The notes under the pieces were generated by a model. That model did not search any database. It worked only from the letters and a program-made list of their open reading frames with translations, and was not told where the DNA came from. From positions 1,638 to 65,637 of the forward strand of contig VZSE01002216.1 in the NCBI GenBank assembly GCA_013398275.1: 64,000 nt of DNA, given 5' to 3'. Shown here piece by piece: positions 11,701 through 26,700 of this stretch. The position numbers were made by a program, and so were the translations under genes. The stretch is from Promerops cafer (Eukaryota; Chordata; Aves; Passeriformes; Nectariniidae). Every line of letters begins with the position of its first letter. Within the stretch, counting starts at the first letter, position 1.

Positions 11701-14700
11701 TCAAATCTTCTGCATTTCCTTTCCTTTAAATAAGATTTCTGTGTCTGCCTTTGATATAATAAAATTCAGATCCCAAAACTCTCATTTGACTGTAACTGGT
11801 TTTGTGTCTGGACTGAAGAGGAAAGAGAAACTTGCCATTTTATTTTAATCCTTCCTCCGTGCTGAGGATCTTTCTAATTTATTCCAGGTTGAAACCTTGG
11901 CGTGAGAGCTTGTGAACTCTTTCACACATCTCTCAATATTGAGCTGGATCTGAAAACACTTCCCTGGAAACAAGTGTTTTGGTGTTAGCACAGACACATG
12001 GCAGCACCGAGAGTCCTCGCTGGTGTTAGCTCACTTTGGGATGTAAAACTGGGCAGATCCAAGGGCTTGTGGAGCATGACCCGGGTGAGAGTCATCCCAG
12101 GGCACCCTGCCTTGGCCAGGAGCCTTCTTACAGCAACCCAAACACGCTGGGCTGATCAGCTCCTGCAGCTGCACAGGTTTTTACTTGTCCTGGCCCCAGC
12201 ACATGCCCATTGTTGCACTCAGTTCACGTGTGGGTGAAGTTCCCAGCAGCCAGGATTTACCAGGAGGCATTTCTTGCATCATTCCAACCTTGGTGTGAAC
12301 TGCTGCAGTGATCCCAAACTCTGCTGCTGTGTAAGCAACAGGGTTTAGTCCTGAAAGCTCTTCCTGTGACAGAGAGAGAAGAACCTGGTTAGCTTAAAAA
12401 ATTCAGAAAGTGAGGGGCATTTCTGCGTGTTCAAATTCTCAGCTGGCCTTTCCTGGTGCAAATTTTCATAAGGGAAAAAAATCCCTGTTACAATTCATTG
12501 TTTCTTCCTGGTTGTTTGCTTGGGTGTTTTAATTCCTGCCTATTCCCACTTGTGAGCATTTCAGTGGGGATGGCAGGGTGCCTGCTGCTGATGCTTTGGG
12601 TTTTGTCCCTCCTCAGGCCCGTCTACGTCTCGACCGTTCGCCCTCAGTCCAAGCACATCGTGGTCATCGTGGACCACGGGGCCTCTGTCACAGAGACACA
12701 GCTCCAGATTGCCAAGGATGCTGCCCAGGTCATCCTCAGCTCCATAGATGAGCACGACAAGGTGAGGTTCCTCCAGGCCAGGAGCAGCTTCCCCTGGGTT
12801 TTTGGTTCTCACCCAAAGTGGTGTTTTCAGCCCATGGACTCCAGTGGAGCTGGGAGCTGCCTCCGAGGGGTGGCAGAGCCTTGAGCTCACTCTTGGAACT
12901 TTTCTGCTGCAGGGGAAACATTTGGAGATCTGCAGGCTGGGGAAAAAGTGAAATCCCACTGATCTAAGGCAAAATCTTGTACCTGAGCAATCTTTAAAGG
13001 CTCCTCCATCTCAGCAGGTATCTCAGTGATGGTCAACAGGAAGAAGAGCCATGCTCCAAACATGACTCCTTCCCACATCCTAGACTGCTTTGAGCAACTT
13101 ATTTCACCTCTGAGCCTCTCTTTTTGTCCTGTGAAAGTGGAAATTATTTATTCTCCTGCAGTACTGGTGTGAGCTGAAGCATAATTATTTTTTGGAAGAT
13201 TCACAGATAATTCTGGTACCAGCAAAGGGCTGAGAAATCTGGGTTTGATTTCTTGCTCTGTCACTGGTACTCATTTGACAGTGAGAAAGTCACTTAACCT
13301 GTAATTTTTTTCAGTACAGACAACCATAGACTCAAAAAGTGTTTCTGTAAAAAGTTTCCAGTTTGGTCTTTACTTTTAGTAACTCTCTTCTGGTGAGACC
13401 TTGATCAGTCTCTCTGCTTGGGTTTTCTTTTGTGAGTAGGAAGAGTTAAATCAAGAGTTCCAGTTAAATCAGATTGAAGAAAACTGATGATAATCTTTGC
13501 CTTAAGTCTTCTCATGAACAGTATGGGAAAACCACTTGTAACTCAGTGCTTTTAGAGAGATTTAATATGGTAAAGTAATCTTACAGTTCAGCAGGATTGA
13601 TAGCACTTAAATTTAAGTGTCAGAAGGGTTTGTGTTAATACAGAGAATACTTGTAAGACACCTATTCCTTGGTCAGTAGCTCAGTGGTTACAGAACCTGT
13701 TACACAGGTATCTAATTACTGCTTCATTCTGTGCCTCAGTCATGCTCCCTAATGAAGTTTGTCACTCAGTTAATGAGCCTGGTGTGTTAGATGTCATGAA
13801 GGCACGGTGGTAACACTTGCATTAACTTATTTACAGGAAAAGCTGATGTCAGAGTCAGCTTGCTTTCACTGAAACATTAAAACAACAAAAAGCTTTGCTG
13901 GGAGCAGCCCTCAGAGGGCTTGTTTATTTTTTTTTTTCATTTCTCTGTGCACTCCACTTTTCTCTGGGCTCTCCAGGCTTTCCTGAAAATGCTCTCTGCT
14001 GATTCCCATGTCAGTTCTCCCTGGCTCACTCAGGCTCTGCCCAGAGCAGTGCATTAACCACTGTGAGGGACAGAGTGAAGCTGACTCTGCCGAGAAACAA
14101 AGACCAAAATCTCTTCCCTTTGAACTCCCCATAATCCTTTGGAAATTTGACAGATTTACGCCTCAGGCATTTCTTTTCCACCAATCCAGTTTGAAACCCA
14201 GGGAATCTCCTCAGTTGGCTTCTCCCAGTGCTGTGTGTGTGTAGAGGTCCCTCCAGGGGAGGCGATCCCATGGAATCTCTTCCGCGGCAGATCTCGGTGC
14301 TGACGGTGGCGGACGCGGTGCGGACGTGCTCCCTGGACCAGTGCTACAAGACCTTCCTGTCCCCTGCCACCAGCGAGACCAAGAGGAAGATGTCCACCTT
14401 CGTCAGCAGCATCAAGGCGTCCGACAGCTCCACGCAGCACGCCCTGGGCTTCCAGAAGGCTTTCCAGCTCCTCCGGAACACCAACAACGGCACCAGGCTC
14501 CAAGGAAGTAAGCCAGCCTCTTGTGCAAGCCTGATTATTTCAGGGCCTTGCCAATGTTTTCTTATTTCACATTTGTGGTGGGCTTATATTCCTTTTTCTC
14601 CTTGTTAAAGTCAGGATTAAAGACGAGAGACAGAGTTTCTTGTTGGGACTCAGATGTTTATTAATTCTTATCTGTGAGTTGTAGCTAACAAAGTGAAAAA

Positions 14701-17700
14701 TGGCCTCTGTCTCCTTTTCTACAAGGCCTTTTAAGCACAAACTATCCAATTAAGAAGTGACACCTCAATTATTTTCAGTTTTAACCCAATAACCAAGAAC
14801 TCGTTGTCAGCACTGTGGGCTTTTCTATCCAATTACAAAATACCACCCAAACCCATGGAGGAGAAGCTGAAGAAGAGGAACTATCCAACATCCAAAAACC
14901 TCCATCTTGCCTTTTATATATTATATTATATTCTAAAACTTTAAACTTTAAGTTTTCCACCCTGTGATGTCACACACTTCTATTCAAACTCCACACCCAC
15001 AATCCCAGTGCTGTCACTCAATTCTGGAAGCTTCTCCACGGCCTCAGGTCAGTGCAGGCTTTCCTGAGGGGCAGTGCCCTCAGCACAGAAAGCCCAAAAT
15101 TCTCAGTGACCAGGGCTCCAACACACATTCTCACTTTGGCAGAGGCCAAGGGAGTGGAGTGTGTTGAATATTAACAAAAATGTGCTCCATCCCCTGTTTT
15201 TTTTTTAAGGAGCATTTCCTTGGGCTGCAATCCACGTGCTGGATGTGTCCATTTCTTTCTCATTTCTGTCACTTGCTGCCTTGCCTTTCTTTTGAGCTGA
15301 AAGAGGAAAATGCAGGATTGATCTGTGTGAGAGCTGAGTTATTCCCCCAATCTGTATGGGGTGGGCAGGAGGCCTTTCCAGGAAAATTGCAGCTTCTGCA
15401 GGTTCATTTAATGATTGCTGGCACATTTGCATATGGATGATGTGCCTCACTGGGAAGTGGCCCTTGCTTTTCAGGGAAATAGGTTTTTGAGAATGCCAAT
15501 TATGGGTGATATTTTGTGGAACACAAAGCTGTCCTGGCTAAATTTTCCTTCATCTCAGAATAACCCCCCTGAACTCTGCATACTCATTATGAGCTTTATC
15601 CTCCCCCTTCCCAAGATTGGGGCTTTTCTGGGTGTTTTTTGTCATGAGGATGTGGTGGAAGCCATGGAGAAGATGGATGTGAAATTGAGTGGCAGGTTTG
15701 CTTGCCAGGAAGCCGTGGAAGGCAAATTCTGTGCTCTGAGTGCTCCTTGCATTTGAGTAACACCAGCAGTGCCAGGTGTGGAGGGAACAGCCCATCTCCA
15801 TACTCTGATTATGTAGCACAATTCCCACCCCCTGGCCCTGTCCTGCTCCAGTGAGAGCAGATCCTGCAGTGTCCCCAAGGGCACCAGCTCAGAGGCTGTG
15901 CAGAACCAGAGAGAGGAAAAGTCCAGGAATTGAAGTGCTTTGCAAAGAATGAGGAAGTACCCTGGCATTCCTGGTGACTTGCCTTGGGTTTATGGTGTGG
16001 TGCTTTTGCTGCCAAGGGTTCAGCCAATTCCTGAGCTTCAGGCCGTGGGCACAGAGAGACTTTGTGAGACTGGACAAAGGACAAGGTTGGCAAGGGCAGG
16101 ATTTTGCCATCCTCTGGCAAAAGGATGACAGAGGAGCAATTCCAGCAAATGCAAAATAAGCAATGCAGTGCTGCTGCAGCTGGCTGCAGTAAGATGAATT
16201 TGTCATCAGGAGTTGTTCCAAGAACATCAGCTGAGGAGTCTTGGAGCATCCTCCTGCATATTCCCCATTCCTGGAAGTGTCCAAGGCCAGCTTGGACGGG
16301 GCTTGGAGCAGCCTGGGATAGTGGGAGGTGTCCCTGCCCATGGCAGGGGTGGGATAAGATGGGCTTTAAGGTCCCTCCCAACTCAAACCATTCCAGGATT
16401 CCATGTTTCCATTCCATGATTCCATTCTGTGATTCTGTTTTTGTGTTTGGCCCTGCGTTGTATTAGGATTAGAAATTTTGGCAAATTCATACTTCACTAG
16501 GTTTCATATCAAACAACTATTTTGGGGCACAAGCACAGAAAGTTAAAATGCAAATGCTTTGGATTTAGGTTTTCTCTCCATGTGGCAGGTTGTGAAGATC
16601 TAACGTGCTTATAGCGAATTTTAGAATTCCTGGGGTGAGACACAATAGCTTTGAAAAGAGGATGTTTATAAAACATGTCTCATTTTCCTGTAAATAATCT
16701 TTTCATCTTTTTAAAAATGAAAAACAAACCCACCAAAAAAAAAAATTCCTTCATTTCACTGTTAATTTTCTGACATCCTGTTCCCAGAGAACAATGTCTG
16801 GGTGTGTCAGGGAAGCTGTTGAGATACAGCCTCAATCCCAAATTCACACTGGCAAAGCCAGAAGGGAACTGCTGGTGTGAGATGGGAGAACTGTGCTGTT
16901 CAACACATCTGGATTTTCTGCTTCAGTTCCTACTGCAGTCCTGCTCAGCAGATCCTCATCCCAAAGGGTGACAAAATGCTCCAAAAGCTGCTTCCTCTGG
17001 TCCCTCGTGCAGATTTAGGACTGACTCTTGCTACTCCATTTAGGCTGCAGCACCATGCCTGGCTGCAGATAGAATATCTCTGCTGTAGCCTAGGAAACAC
17101 AGCAACAATTTTTCTTAAACTCCACCCAAAGCTGCTTTAATACCTGGCTTTGCTTTTTTTCCTACTTTTAGCCCTTACAAAAATTTAAGGTAGAAATTCC
17201 CCCAAATTAACAGCACCTCCTGTTTGTGTCAAAATCTGGTTGTGGCTGAAATTCTGGTCAAGTCATGAGGACAAAATGTGCAAGTCAAAGCATTGATACC
17301 TATTTAATAAACCAGTACAGCAAACCCACCAAAAATCCAGGTGAAACAAGAAAGTTGGGAGGTGAAACGTCAGCCCAGTGCTCTGGGTTACCTGTGGATG
17401 ATCCAGATCCACGTGTTCATTAGAAACACAAACCACTCTCAATACTGAGATAAATGTGATGGAACAGGGCTGTGAAGTGTTGGGTTCAAAGGCTTTGGGG
17501 TAGGACTTTGGCCAGGAACATCCTCAGCCTGAAAAACGTGTTCCAGGGAAAGTGTGAGGGGCCAGGTCACATTCCCAGGGCTTCTGCTCTGCCCAGCTCC
17601 GTGGGAAGGCATCCTGTGCAGCTCCAGGCCTTAGGATTGCAGCATGGAAGGAGAACAGAGGGGCAGGAGATGAAAAGTGCAGGTTTTGACTTTGTGGAGC

Positions 17701-20700
17701 CTTTTCCATGGAATTGGAGCAGCTGCTCCAGGTGCTGGATGTGTGTGCTCCTGCCTGGAGGCAGCCAAGCTCCTCAGCCTGGAGGTGAGAAGGACCCAGG
17801 GAGACCTTAGTGCCTGAAGGGGTCCAGGAGAGCTGCAGAGGGACTTTGGACAAGAAATGGAGGGACAGGACACAGGGAATGGCTTCCCACTGCCAGAGGA
17901 AGGGTTAGATGGGATATTGGGAAGGAATTCCTCCCTGCGAGGGTGGGGAGCCCCTGGATCCCTGGGAGTGTCCAAGGCCAGGCTGGACATGGGGCTTGGA
18001 GCAGCCTGGGACAGTGGAAAGTGGGACTGGATGGGGTTCAAGGTCCCTTCCAACCCAAACCATTCCATGAATCCAAAGCCAGGAGGTGCCTGTGGGGTTT
18101 GCTCAGGAGAGGAAGCCCCAGTGCTCCTGGGTGGCCAACAGGCACCAAACCAACCAGAAGTTTGGTGAGTGCCAAGAGTGAAACTTGAACACAGGGCTGG
18201 AATCCGTGTGGCTGCAGTGTGTTTGTCCCCTGGGGATCCCTGGGTGAAGCTGCTGTGAGCAGATTTCAGGGCTCTCAGCACAAGGCTCGCCCGAGTTAAA
18301 AACCTGATGCACTTTGTGCTGTGTCTGTGATTGTGTTTTAGATACTGACATGGTCATCATTTATCTCTCGGCTGGGATCACATCAAAAGATTCCTCAGAA
18401 GATGATAAAAAAGCCACTCTGCGTGTCATCAACGAAGAGAACAGCTTCCTCAACAACTCAGTGATGATCCTCACCTACGCCCTCATGAATGGTGAGAGAT
18501 GGTTGTGATTTCCAGGCCATGCAATTCCCTTTCCTGGCACAGCTCATTTATTAAGCTCATTCCAGGGTAATTCCAGGCCTTACTGGGAGCAGTTTGTTCA
18601 TGGATTTTGGCACATTTTATCCAGAAGCTGCATCCAGATGTTGTTACTTTGGTGTTTATAACTGTGCCTCCCAGTGCAGCTGCAGGGATATAAAATGTTG
18701 TGGCCTGGATTGTCCAGACTGAGTTAAATTTATTAATTACTGCAACTTCAAACCTTCCTGGGGGCTTCCAGGGGCAGCAGACTGGGACTAAGTGTGACTT
18801 CATCAGCCAGGGAGGGTGAATGGGAGATCAAACCAAGTCTGAAATGCTTTGATAACCTGGGAACCAACCTGAGAGTGCAGTTAAACATGAAGATCACCCA
18901 CCCATTTTCCAAGAAAGCATTTTCAGCACGAAGGCAGTTTGTTGTATTCCTGAAAATAGCCAAGGAAATGAACGTTTAACCTAATGTATGATTTGGTTGT
19001 AAATTTAAATACTCATTTGAGACTGGGGAGTGCAAAAGGCTTTGATTTGTGTGCAGGAGTTGAGGCTGGGACTTGAGTGAAGTGTGGAACTGGAAGGATT
19101 CAGCTGGAGAACAAAGCCTGTTACCTCCCAGGGCTGAGGATTCGCTCCTGGTCCTGCCTGTGGGCAAGCAGGGTGGAGAACAAAGAGCTGTCCTGTGGAT
19201 TTGTGGGGCACACAGCTCTGCTCCCAGGGCTTTGTTTAAAGTGGGGATGTGAACAGCATGGCAAATTTTTGCACTGTGCAACAGTAGGAGAGAGGCAATC
19301 TCATTAAATTTGGTGTTAGGTAATTAATTTTCCTCAAGCCAAGCTTTAAGCACTTCAATAAGAATACAGAATTTTCAGTCCTGCGATACAGAGTATGGAT
19401 CATTCCTTTGGAGCAGGATGCAGAAGCCTGGCTGGAAATGAAGCTTCTTTTACCTGTCTGCTTGTGTTTTGTGCCCCTGCTGCTTGGCAGAGGGGGTGAC
19501 AGGGCTGAAGGAGCTGGCCTTCCTGCGGGACCTGGCCGAGCAGAACTCGGCCAAGTACGGCGTGCCCGACCGCAGCGCCCTGCCCGTCACCAAGGGCAGC
19601 ATGATGGTCCTCAACCAGCTCAGCAACCTGGAGACCACCGTGGGCAGGTTCTACACCAACCTGCCCAACAGGATGATTGATGAGGCCGTGTTCAGCCTGC
19701 CCTTCTCGGATGAGATGGGGGATGGTGAGTGCTGACCTTGGATTCGGGTGTGAAACCATCAGAGATCAGGTTCTCTTTGCTTTCATATCCCCAAATACAC
19801 TGTAATCCTACAAGGTTTTGGTTTTAGGTGTGTTTCCAAGCCTCTTTGTCTGTAGCATTTTCATCTGCAGAAGGTTTAGTTGGGAAAAAAGTGGTAACAG
19901 GACATGGAGTGGACAGATTCAGTTTGGATTCTTGTGGTGAAATTTGTTCCTGTGTATGAGTACATACACAACATCCAGAATTCAATCTGTGGAGAGGAAT
20001 TCTTTGTACTGGGGGGAAATTGCTTGGGATGGCATCCATGTCAGCCCTGTGTAAGTTCAGCCTTGCAAATGGCACAAGGAGAGATTGTTAATTATTATTA
20101 ACTATTGTCCCAAGCTGGCCACCCTCAGCCCTTCTTTGCCTGCAGCACACCTGGGCTGTTCTGAGACCCAGACTGAATTTAAAGCTGTTCCTGAGCAAGT
20201 CTGAGCTTTTGCTCCTTCCTGCATTGCCTCCTTCAGTGATTAAACTCTGCCACTGCTCTCTCCCAAAGCCATATCCAATGGAAAATGTGAGCAACAAAGG
20301 GCTGGGAAAGGTGCAATAGAGAGATTTGTCTTACGTGGATTTCAGAGTGTACTTAAAGGCTTGTGCATGCAAATGAATTTTATATTGGGGTGAGGGAAGA
20401 GCTGCTGAGTTTCCAAGCAGTGGTGGAGAAAATAGGAATAAGAAGGTGTTGCAGAGTTCTCAGCTCAGGGATGAGATGAATCCCAAACTGTTGGGTAATT
20501 ATGGATATGATTCCCAGCACAGTGATAATACTGGGATTTAGTTAGGCAGAGATTTAATATTCTGATTATGTATTAGATGAGCAACAACTCATCCCAACTG
20601 TTGCTTTACAAGGACAAAGTCCTTTCCTTCCTCTTCCATCCTATTTTTTAATGGCCTTAAATTCTGTTAAAGGAAGAAAATACTCTGTTGGCTTTCCACA

Positions 20701-23700
20701 CAAATTTATTTTCTGTCTATAAGGAATCCACTTGGAGACTGACACCCCCCAAACATCAGTTGTGTGATAAATTGATTAATATACTTCAGGTCACTATCAG
20801 AAACACAGATTAACTAATTAGAGAGAGTGCCTGACAACAGCCAGACACAACAGAAACCCTGCTGAGCTTCCCTGGCCATATTCCAGCATGCAATAGATAT
20901 AAAATTTAATTGTGTAACATCTCAAAATGCTCTGTTTCCTCTCAAAATAATCAATTATATTTATTAAATTATATTTCTGATGGTTTGATGGTGTTTCTCT
21001 CCCTGCAAGGCCTGATAATGACTGTCAGTAAACCCTGTTACTTTGGGAACCTCCTGCTGGGAATTGTTGGAGTAGATGTCAATCTTGCCTATATCTTGGA
21101 AGATGTCACCTATTACCAGGACTCCCTGGGATCCTACACCTTTCTCATTGATAATAAAGGTAATTTTGACTCAGATAATCTCCTCTAGTCCCACTGAGCA
21201 CGTGAACCACTAATTCTGAATTCTGGGCAGTCTCTAAGTAATGACTGATAATATTTATTAAAGGTTTAATTGCATGTTGTTTGTTAGTTTTGCCTGAATG
21301 TTGCTGGAGATTTTAGGTGGATTCATGACTTGAAACTTCTGTCCTGGAGTTCTGATTTGGAAACTCTTGCTGTGGGGATTTCCTACACCTGTGACATCCA
21401 AGGATTTCTGGAAAAGAGGGAAAACTGGTGTTAATGTGTGTGCCCAGATCTTTTCCTCTGATCCAGCTTATTTTATTGCTGAATTTTTCAAGCTGCTTTT
21501 CATTTGCAACCCCTTTGATGACGAGATTGTTTGGTCACTGCCATCTTTGCCAAAATTATATGTAATTACTGTGTATTCTTTTTTTCTCCCTAAAATATCT
21601 ATCCTAGGCTCAGTTTTGTAATTCATTCCACGTTTGGGGCTGTGTGTTTGTTTTTTAGGATACACTCTGATGCACCCCTCTCTGACCAGGCCCTACCTGC
21701 TGTCTGAGCCTCCTCTCCACACAGACATCATCCACTATGAGAACATCCCCAAATTCGAGCTGGTGCGCCAGAACATCCTCAGGTAAGGAATGGGATGCAG
21801 CTCCCAAATGAGCACCACTGGCAGGATTTCTAGAGGAATTATAAGAATATATAAGGTAAAATTCCTTTTCCTACAATATCTGCATAGTTGGATGGATTTT
21901 TTTCCCCTCATTAACAATTCTGGTTTGATTTTTCCTCCAGCTTTTTTCAATTGTCGTTTGTTATGTAGAGTTTCTCCAGCTGATCTGGGGAATATTCCTT
22001 CTAATCTCTCTTTTCTCTGTCAGGAAGATTTCCCACTATTTGGTGTGGGTTTTTCTTTCTCCTTTGCCTAATCTGAGAATTTTTAAGCTCAAAATATGAG
22101 GGTACATAAATGCATTTTCAGCACACACACGCTTTCCTTCACCAAGCACAAATAACAGTTAATTCCTTCATTTCTTATGATAATTATATAAACACACAAC
22201 AGAAGGATTTTGCTGAAGTCCTAACAATTTTGCTCAGTGTTTAATAAACTGCTGGATGTTTTATCTGCCACTGCAGCATTCCCTTGGGCAGCCAGATCAT
22301 CACAGTTCCTGTGAACTCCTCTCTGTCCTGGCACGTCAACAAGCTGAGGGAGATTGGGAAAGAAGCCTACAATGTCAGCTATGCCTGGAAAATGGTAAGG
22401 AAAACAACTGTGGGATGGCACAGAGGGAATTCTTGGCTCTGCTACTGCCCTTCCTTCAGTTTGGGAATATCTGATCACTGATCTCAACCCAGGGATTCAG
22501 ATGGAATCTGAGGTTAAACACAAGCCAGGTGGATTCACTGATGTCAGCAGTAAGTGGTTGCTTTATGCCAACAAACTCAAGAAGGTACTTGTGGATCATT
22601 TCACAGTTATTAAGTTAAATCCAACCTAAAGGATTAAGCTGAGCAGTTTCAAGAGATTAAATCTGTCATTGTTTAACAGAAATTCACGCAGGAAGGTGTC
22701 TGGAGTTGATTTTCTAAGATTGTAACACTGCATTTAATAGCAAACTCCCTTTGCAGAGCAGCTGGGGCACTCCAAGGTTTGCTGGTCTGGTGTAACTTAG
22801 AGTCCTTAAAATACCCAAACCAGTAAAACGTGTGGCACGTGCAGCTCACAATTAAGAGTGGAAATAATCAAACCTTGCATTTGAGAGTTAATTTGTCTGT
22901 ACTCCCCATAAAGGTAACACCAGTGTGTGTCCAGCAACTGGAAACCTGCAGCCTCTCCTCTGTTAATGACAAAAAATATCCATGAAACAGTGTTAGAATT
23001 AGAAATTATTGCTCATTGAGCAGCAAAATGAAAGTCTTGTTTGGTTTTCAGGAAAAAAAGATTACAGTATTTGTATTTTGTGTGTTAACTGTGGATAGGT
23101 GGTTTTTGTAGAACTCAGTGGCTCCAACACAGAAATTCTGCTCATCCCCACATTTTGGTTCTGTGTGGTGACTGGCTGGTGTTTTGCAGGTGCAGGACAC
23201 GTCCTTCATCCTGTGTGTGGTGGTGATCCAGCCAGAAATCCCCGTGAAGCAGCTGAAGAACCTCAACACTGTCCCCAGCAGCAAACTGCTCTACCACAGG
23301 CTGGACCTGCTGGGCCAGCCCAACGCCTGCCTGCACTTCAAGCAGTTGGCCACCCTGGGTGAGGGCCTCTGCCAGCCTGGCCTGGCCACCTCAGGGACAC
23401 AGGAGCATCCAGCTTGGAAAAAACCTCCAGGATCCAATCCCAGCTGTGCCCAGTCCCCACCTTGTCCCCAGCCCAGAGCTCTGGGTGCCACGTCCAGGCC
23501 TTCCTTGGGCACCTCCAGGGATGGGCACTCCAAACCTCCCTGGGCAGTTCCAAAGCCTGACCAGCTTTTCCAGAAGGAAATTCCTCCTGGTGTCCAGCTG
23601 AGCCTCCCCTGGCACAGTCACTCCTCCTGTGTGTTTCTCTAGAGTGTGGCAGCACAAAGTAAAGCTCTTCTCACAAAACAGGGGAAATACCCTTCCCCTG

Positions 23701-26700
23701 AGAAGCTTTTATTTCCAAGGCTGATTTTCTGATCAGCTTTTACCTTCTCACAGCTCTCCTTGGTCACAGTGACCTGCTCAGTGCTGAGCTGTTCCCCAGA
23801 ATCACACAGAGCCTGAGCTGCATCCCACAGGCATCCTCCAGCCCAGCTCTGGAGGGAAGGGCCCACCCAGGGATTGCATCCAGAACTTTGTTACCATCAG
23901 CACCAGGTTTTAACCAACAAATTCTCTTCCTGCAGGGTGAATGAGTGGGGCTGCTCATCAGAGTAGGAGACAAATGCCCTGGGAGTCCAGCAGGGTCCCT
24001 GATGGTGCAGTGGGAGGAGTAGAGGTGTCTCACCAAGCTTCAACCAAGTCCTCTCCTGGCTCTAAAGCACCTCCCTGAGCAGTAACTGAGCAGGATGAAG
24101 TCCCAGCCAGTTGTGCAGGACTCTGCTGCTCTTTTGCTCTGGATTCATGGAAGTTTTTCACTGCCAGAGGCATTGAATACCTTCAGAGTCAGCAGTTAGG
24201 CCTGTTGGGGAGAACAAGAACTTCACTGCTCTGGTGGTTTCCAGACCCTCCTGACCTGCTTCAAAAGTCTCAGGTTTTGATAGGCTGAAGTGGTTCAGCT
24301 CTTCCTGACTGATTTCAAACATTGCTGGGAAAAGGGAGAATCTCCATGGCAGTTCCAGTGTCTGGGAAGGATGGGGAGCTTAAAACCCAGAGATATCCCA
24401 AGAACAGAGGGGTTTTACATAAACATCCTACACTGCAAGCTGTCATATTTAGGTACAATCTTGGGAGGTGCCTAAAATCTGTACTATAAGAAGTTCTGAA
24501 TTAAATACTTCTACTTGTAGCAGGGTTTGAAAGCCTCATGGTGGATTAGTTGTGAGATTTTTCTTAGCTCTTTGTAGCCCTGGAAAATAACTGAGATCAG
24601 ACTGGAGGAGGGACCTGACAAACCTGTGGAAATTGCTTTGCCAGTTATTTAAAACAACAGGGATTTATTTTTTTTGTTGTTGTTCTTTAATGTGATGCCT
24701 AATCTTGATTATCTTATATCCAGAAAGATTTAAATGGAGAATATCCCAAAAATGCAGAACTGAGTTGTCAAGTGGAAAAACTTCACAGGAAGCAAAATCA
24801 GAATATTTGCTCTGGGAAGCAGATGAAGGACTGGAGTAGAAGTTTGGAAGTGGGGACTGCAGCACATGTGTGGGGATGTGTTTGAGAGGAATGTCACTAA
24901 AAGCAGAACACTTCACATACTGCACTGCAGTTTTTCCTCTGGAGACCACTCCACACAGGGAATTTGGGTTCCATGGGTCCCATCCTCACAAAAGATCTTC
25001 TCAACCCTCAGCCCTGCATCATCGTAATAATTTCTCTTTTTTAAAAAGGAAAAGCTGTCTGGTTTTGCAGATTTTGCATGATGAAAGTTTATTTTTGAGT
25101 TTGTTCTGAAAAATCACTCCTGACAGCTGCACTTTTATTGGGGAGCTCCTCTTCTGCACTTGGGATTCTCCAGATGTTCATTCTCTGGAACTGAAAACGC
25201 TCATTTTCATTTTCCTCTGGGATATCTAACCTAAACAGGGATACTTAATGTCCTCTTTAGCCCATCATCTTTTCTTAAGGGAAAACAGCTTCTGTAATCT
25301 CACAAAAAGCAGTAATTCAGAAATCATTGAGGCTTTGGGAACAGGGGCATTAAGTTCCAAATGACACACGGAGACCAGAGGAGGGGAGTTGGTGCTGTGA
25401 TTTGTGTGTTTTGAGGCAAGAAGGGGAGGAGTTCGTGGGAGTTTAGGAGGAAACTGCTGGGAAGTGCTCTGGGTTGGGTGGAAAAATCGATGTTCCCTGC
25501 CCTCCCTCACAGCCCAGAGTGTCCTGCAGGAGTTGGGCACTTTGTGTTGGGCACTGAGGTGTGGGAGAGCAGCAGGGTCGTTCCCGCCGCCAGGACACCG
25601 CGTCAGGGACCCTCCCGTGGTACAAACACCCTGACCAGGCAACGTGCACAGCTCCTCGTGCTGAAATTCTGCTGGTTTGGTGTTTGCAGAGAGCCCCACG
25701 GTGATGCTGTCAGCAGGCAGCTTCTCCTCCCCCTACGAGCACCTGAGCCAGCCCGAGACCAAGCGGATGGTGGAGCACTACACGGCCTACCTGAGTGACA
25801 ACACGCGGCTCATCGCCAACCCCGGCCTCAAGGTGGGCCCTCAGCCCTCCCTGGGCCTTCCTCCTGCCCCACTCCTGCAGGGAGTCCCCAAATCCCAGCA
25901 GTTTGCACTGGGAGGGGCCTTAAAGCCCCTCTCAGCCCACCCCTGCCATGGCCAGGACACCTTGTACTGTCCCACGGTGCTGCTGATGCCTCAGGAGTTC
26001 AGCTTTTCTGCTTTCCATCCATCTGTGATGCTGCAGTTCTTTAGTGCATAAATCCAAACCCCACACCCAGTGTGAGCTGCTGCTGCTTCCCCATTCTGGG
26101 CAGACACAGCAATTCCTCTCCAGGCCTGGCAGTCAAGGACACCTCACTGCCTCAGGCCCCAGAGATGGGAGCAAAAGTGAGCTGGGGGAGCAAACTTGGG
26201 GTAAATGACTTCGTTACCTGAAGCTGGAATTGGGAGATTAACTCCTGTGCAAAACGAGGTTCACTTTCCTGGTAAAATTGTAAAAAAGCCAATAATATAA
26301 TATGTGTTTATAACACCCCCAGTATGCAAATGGACCAAATTTATAAAAGTGTGAAAACCTGTGACCCATCATCCATTTTGGGTGTAGCCCCTGGGGGCTT
26401 TGTCTGCCCAAAATGTCCCTGAAGGCCTTTCAATAAATAGAACCTCTTTTAATTCCCTTAATTTAGTCTGGCCTCTGGTTTTAGGTAGTCCCAAAAAGGC
26501 ATCACTCCAACCTGGCCTTGGACACTTCCAGGCATCCAGGGGCAGCCACAGCTTCTTTGGACAACCTCACCCTCTCAGCCTGGAATTCCTTCCCAACATC
26601 TGATCTAAGAGTGGAGACAGGAGAGGGGCAGAACTTTGTTGAAACAAACACTAGAAAAATTAAAGCCACTCAAAATTCTTAGCAGCAACACCTTTGTGTT

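Larger units (their letters stand above)
14508..18341 (+). other. CACHD1: CACHD1 intron with LTR and CR1 insertions
   Basis: 3.8 kb. It contains a probable LTR (14.61-15.17 kb) and two sense CR1 fragments (16.26 and 17.82 kb). The remaining sequence is unique, with no supported exon. Confidence 0.75.
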
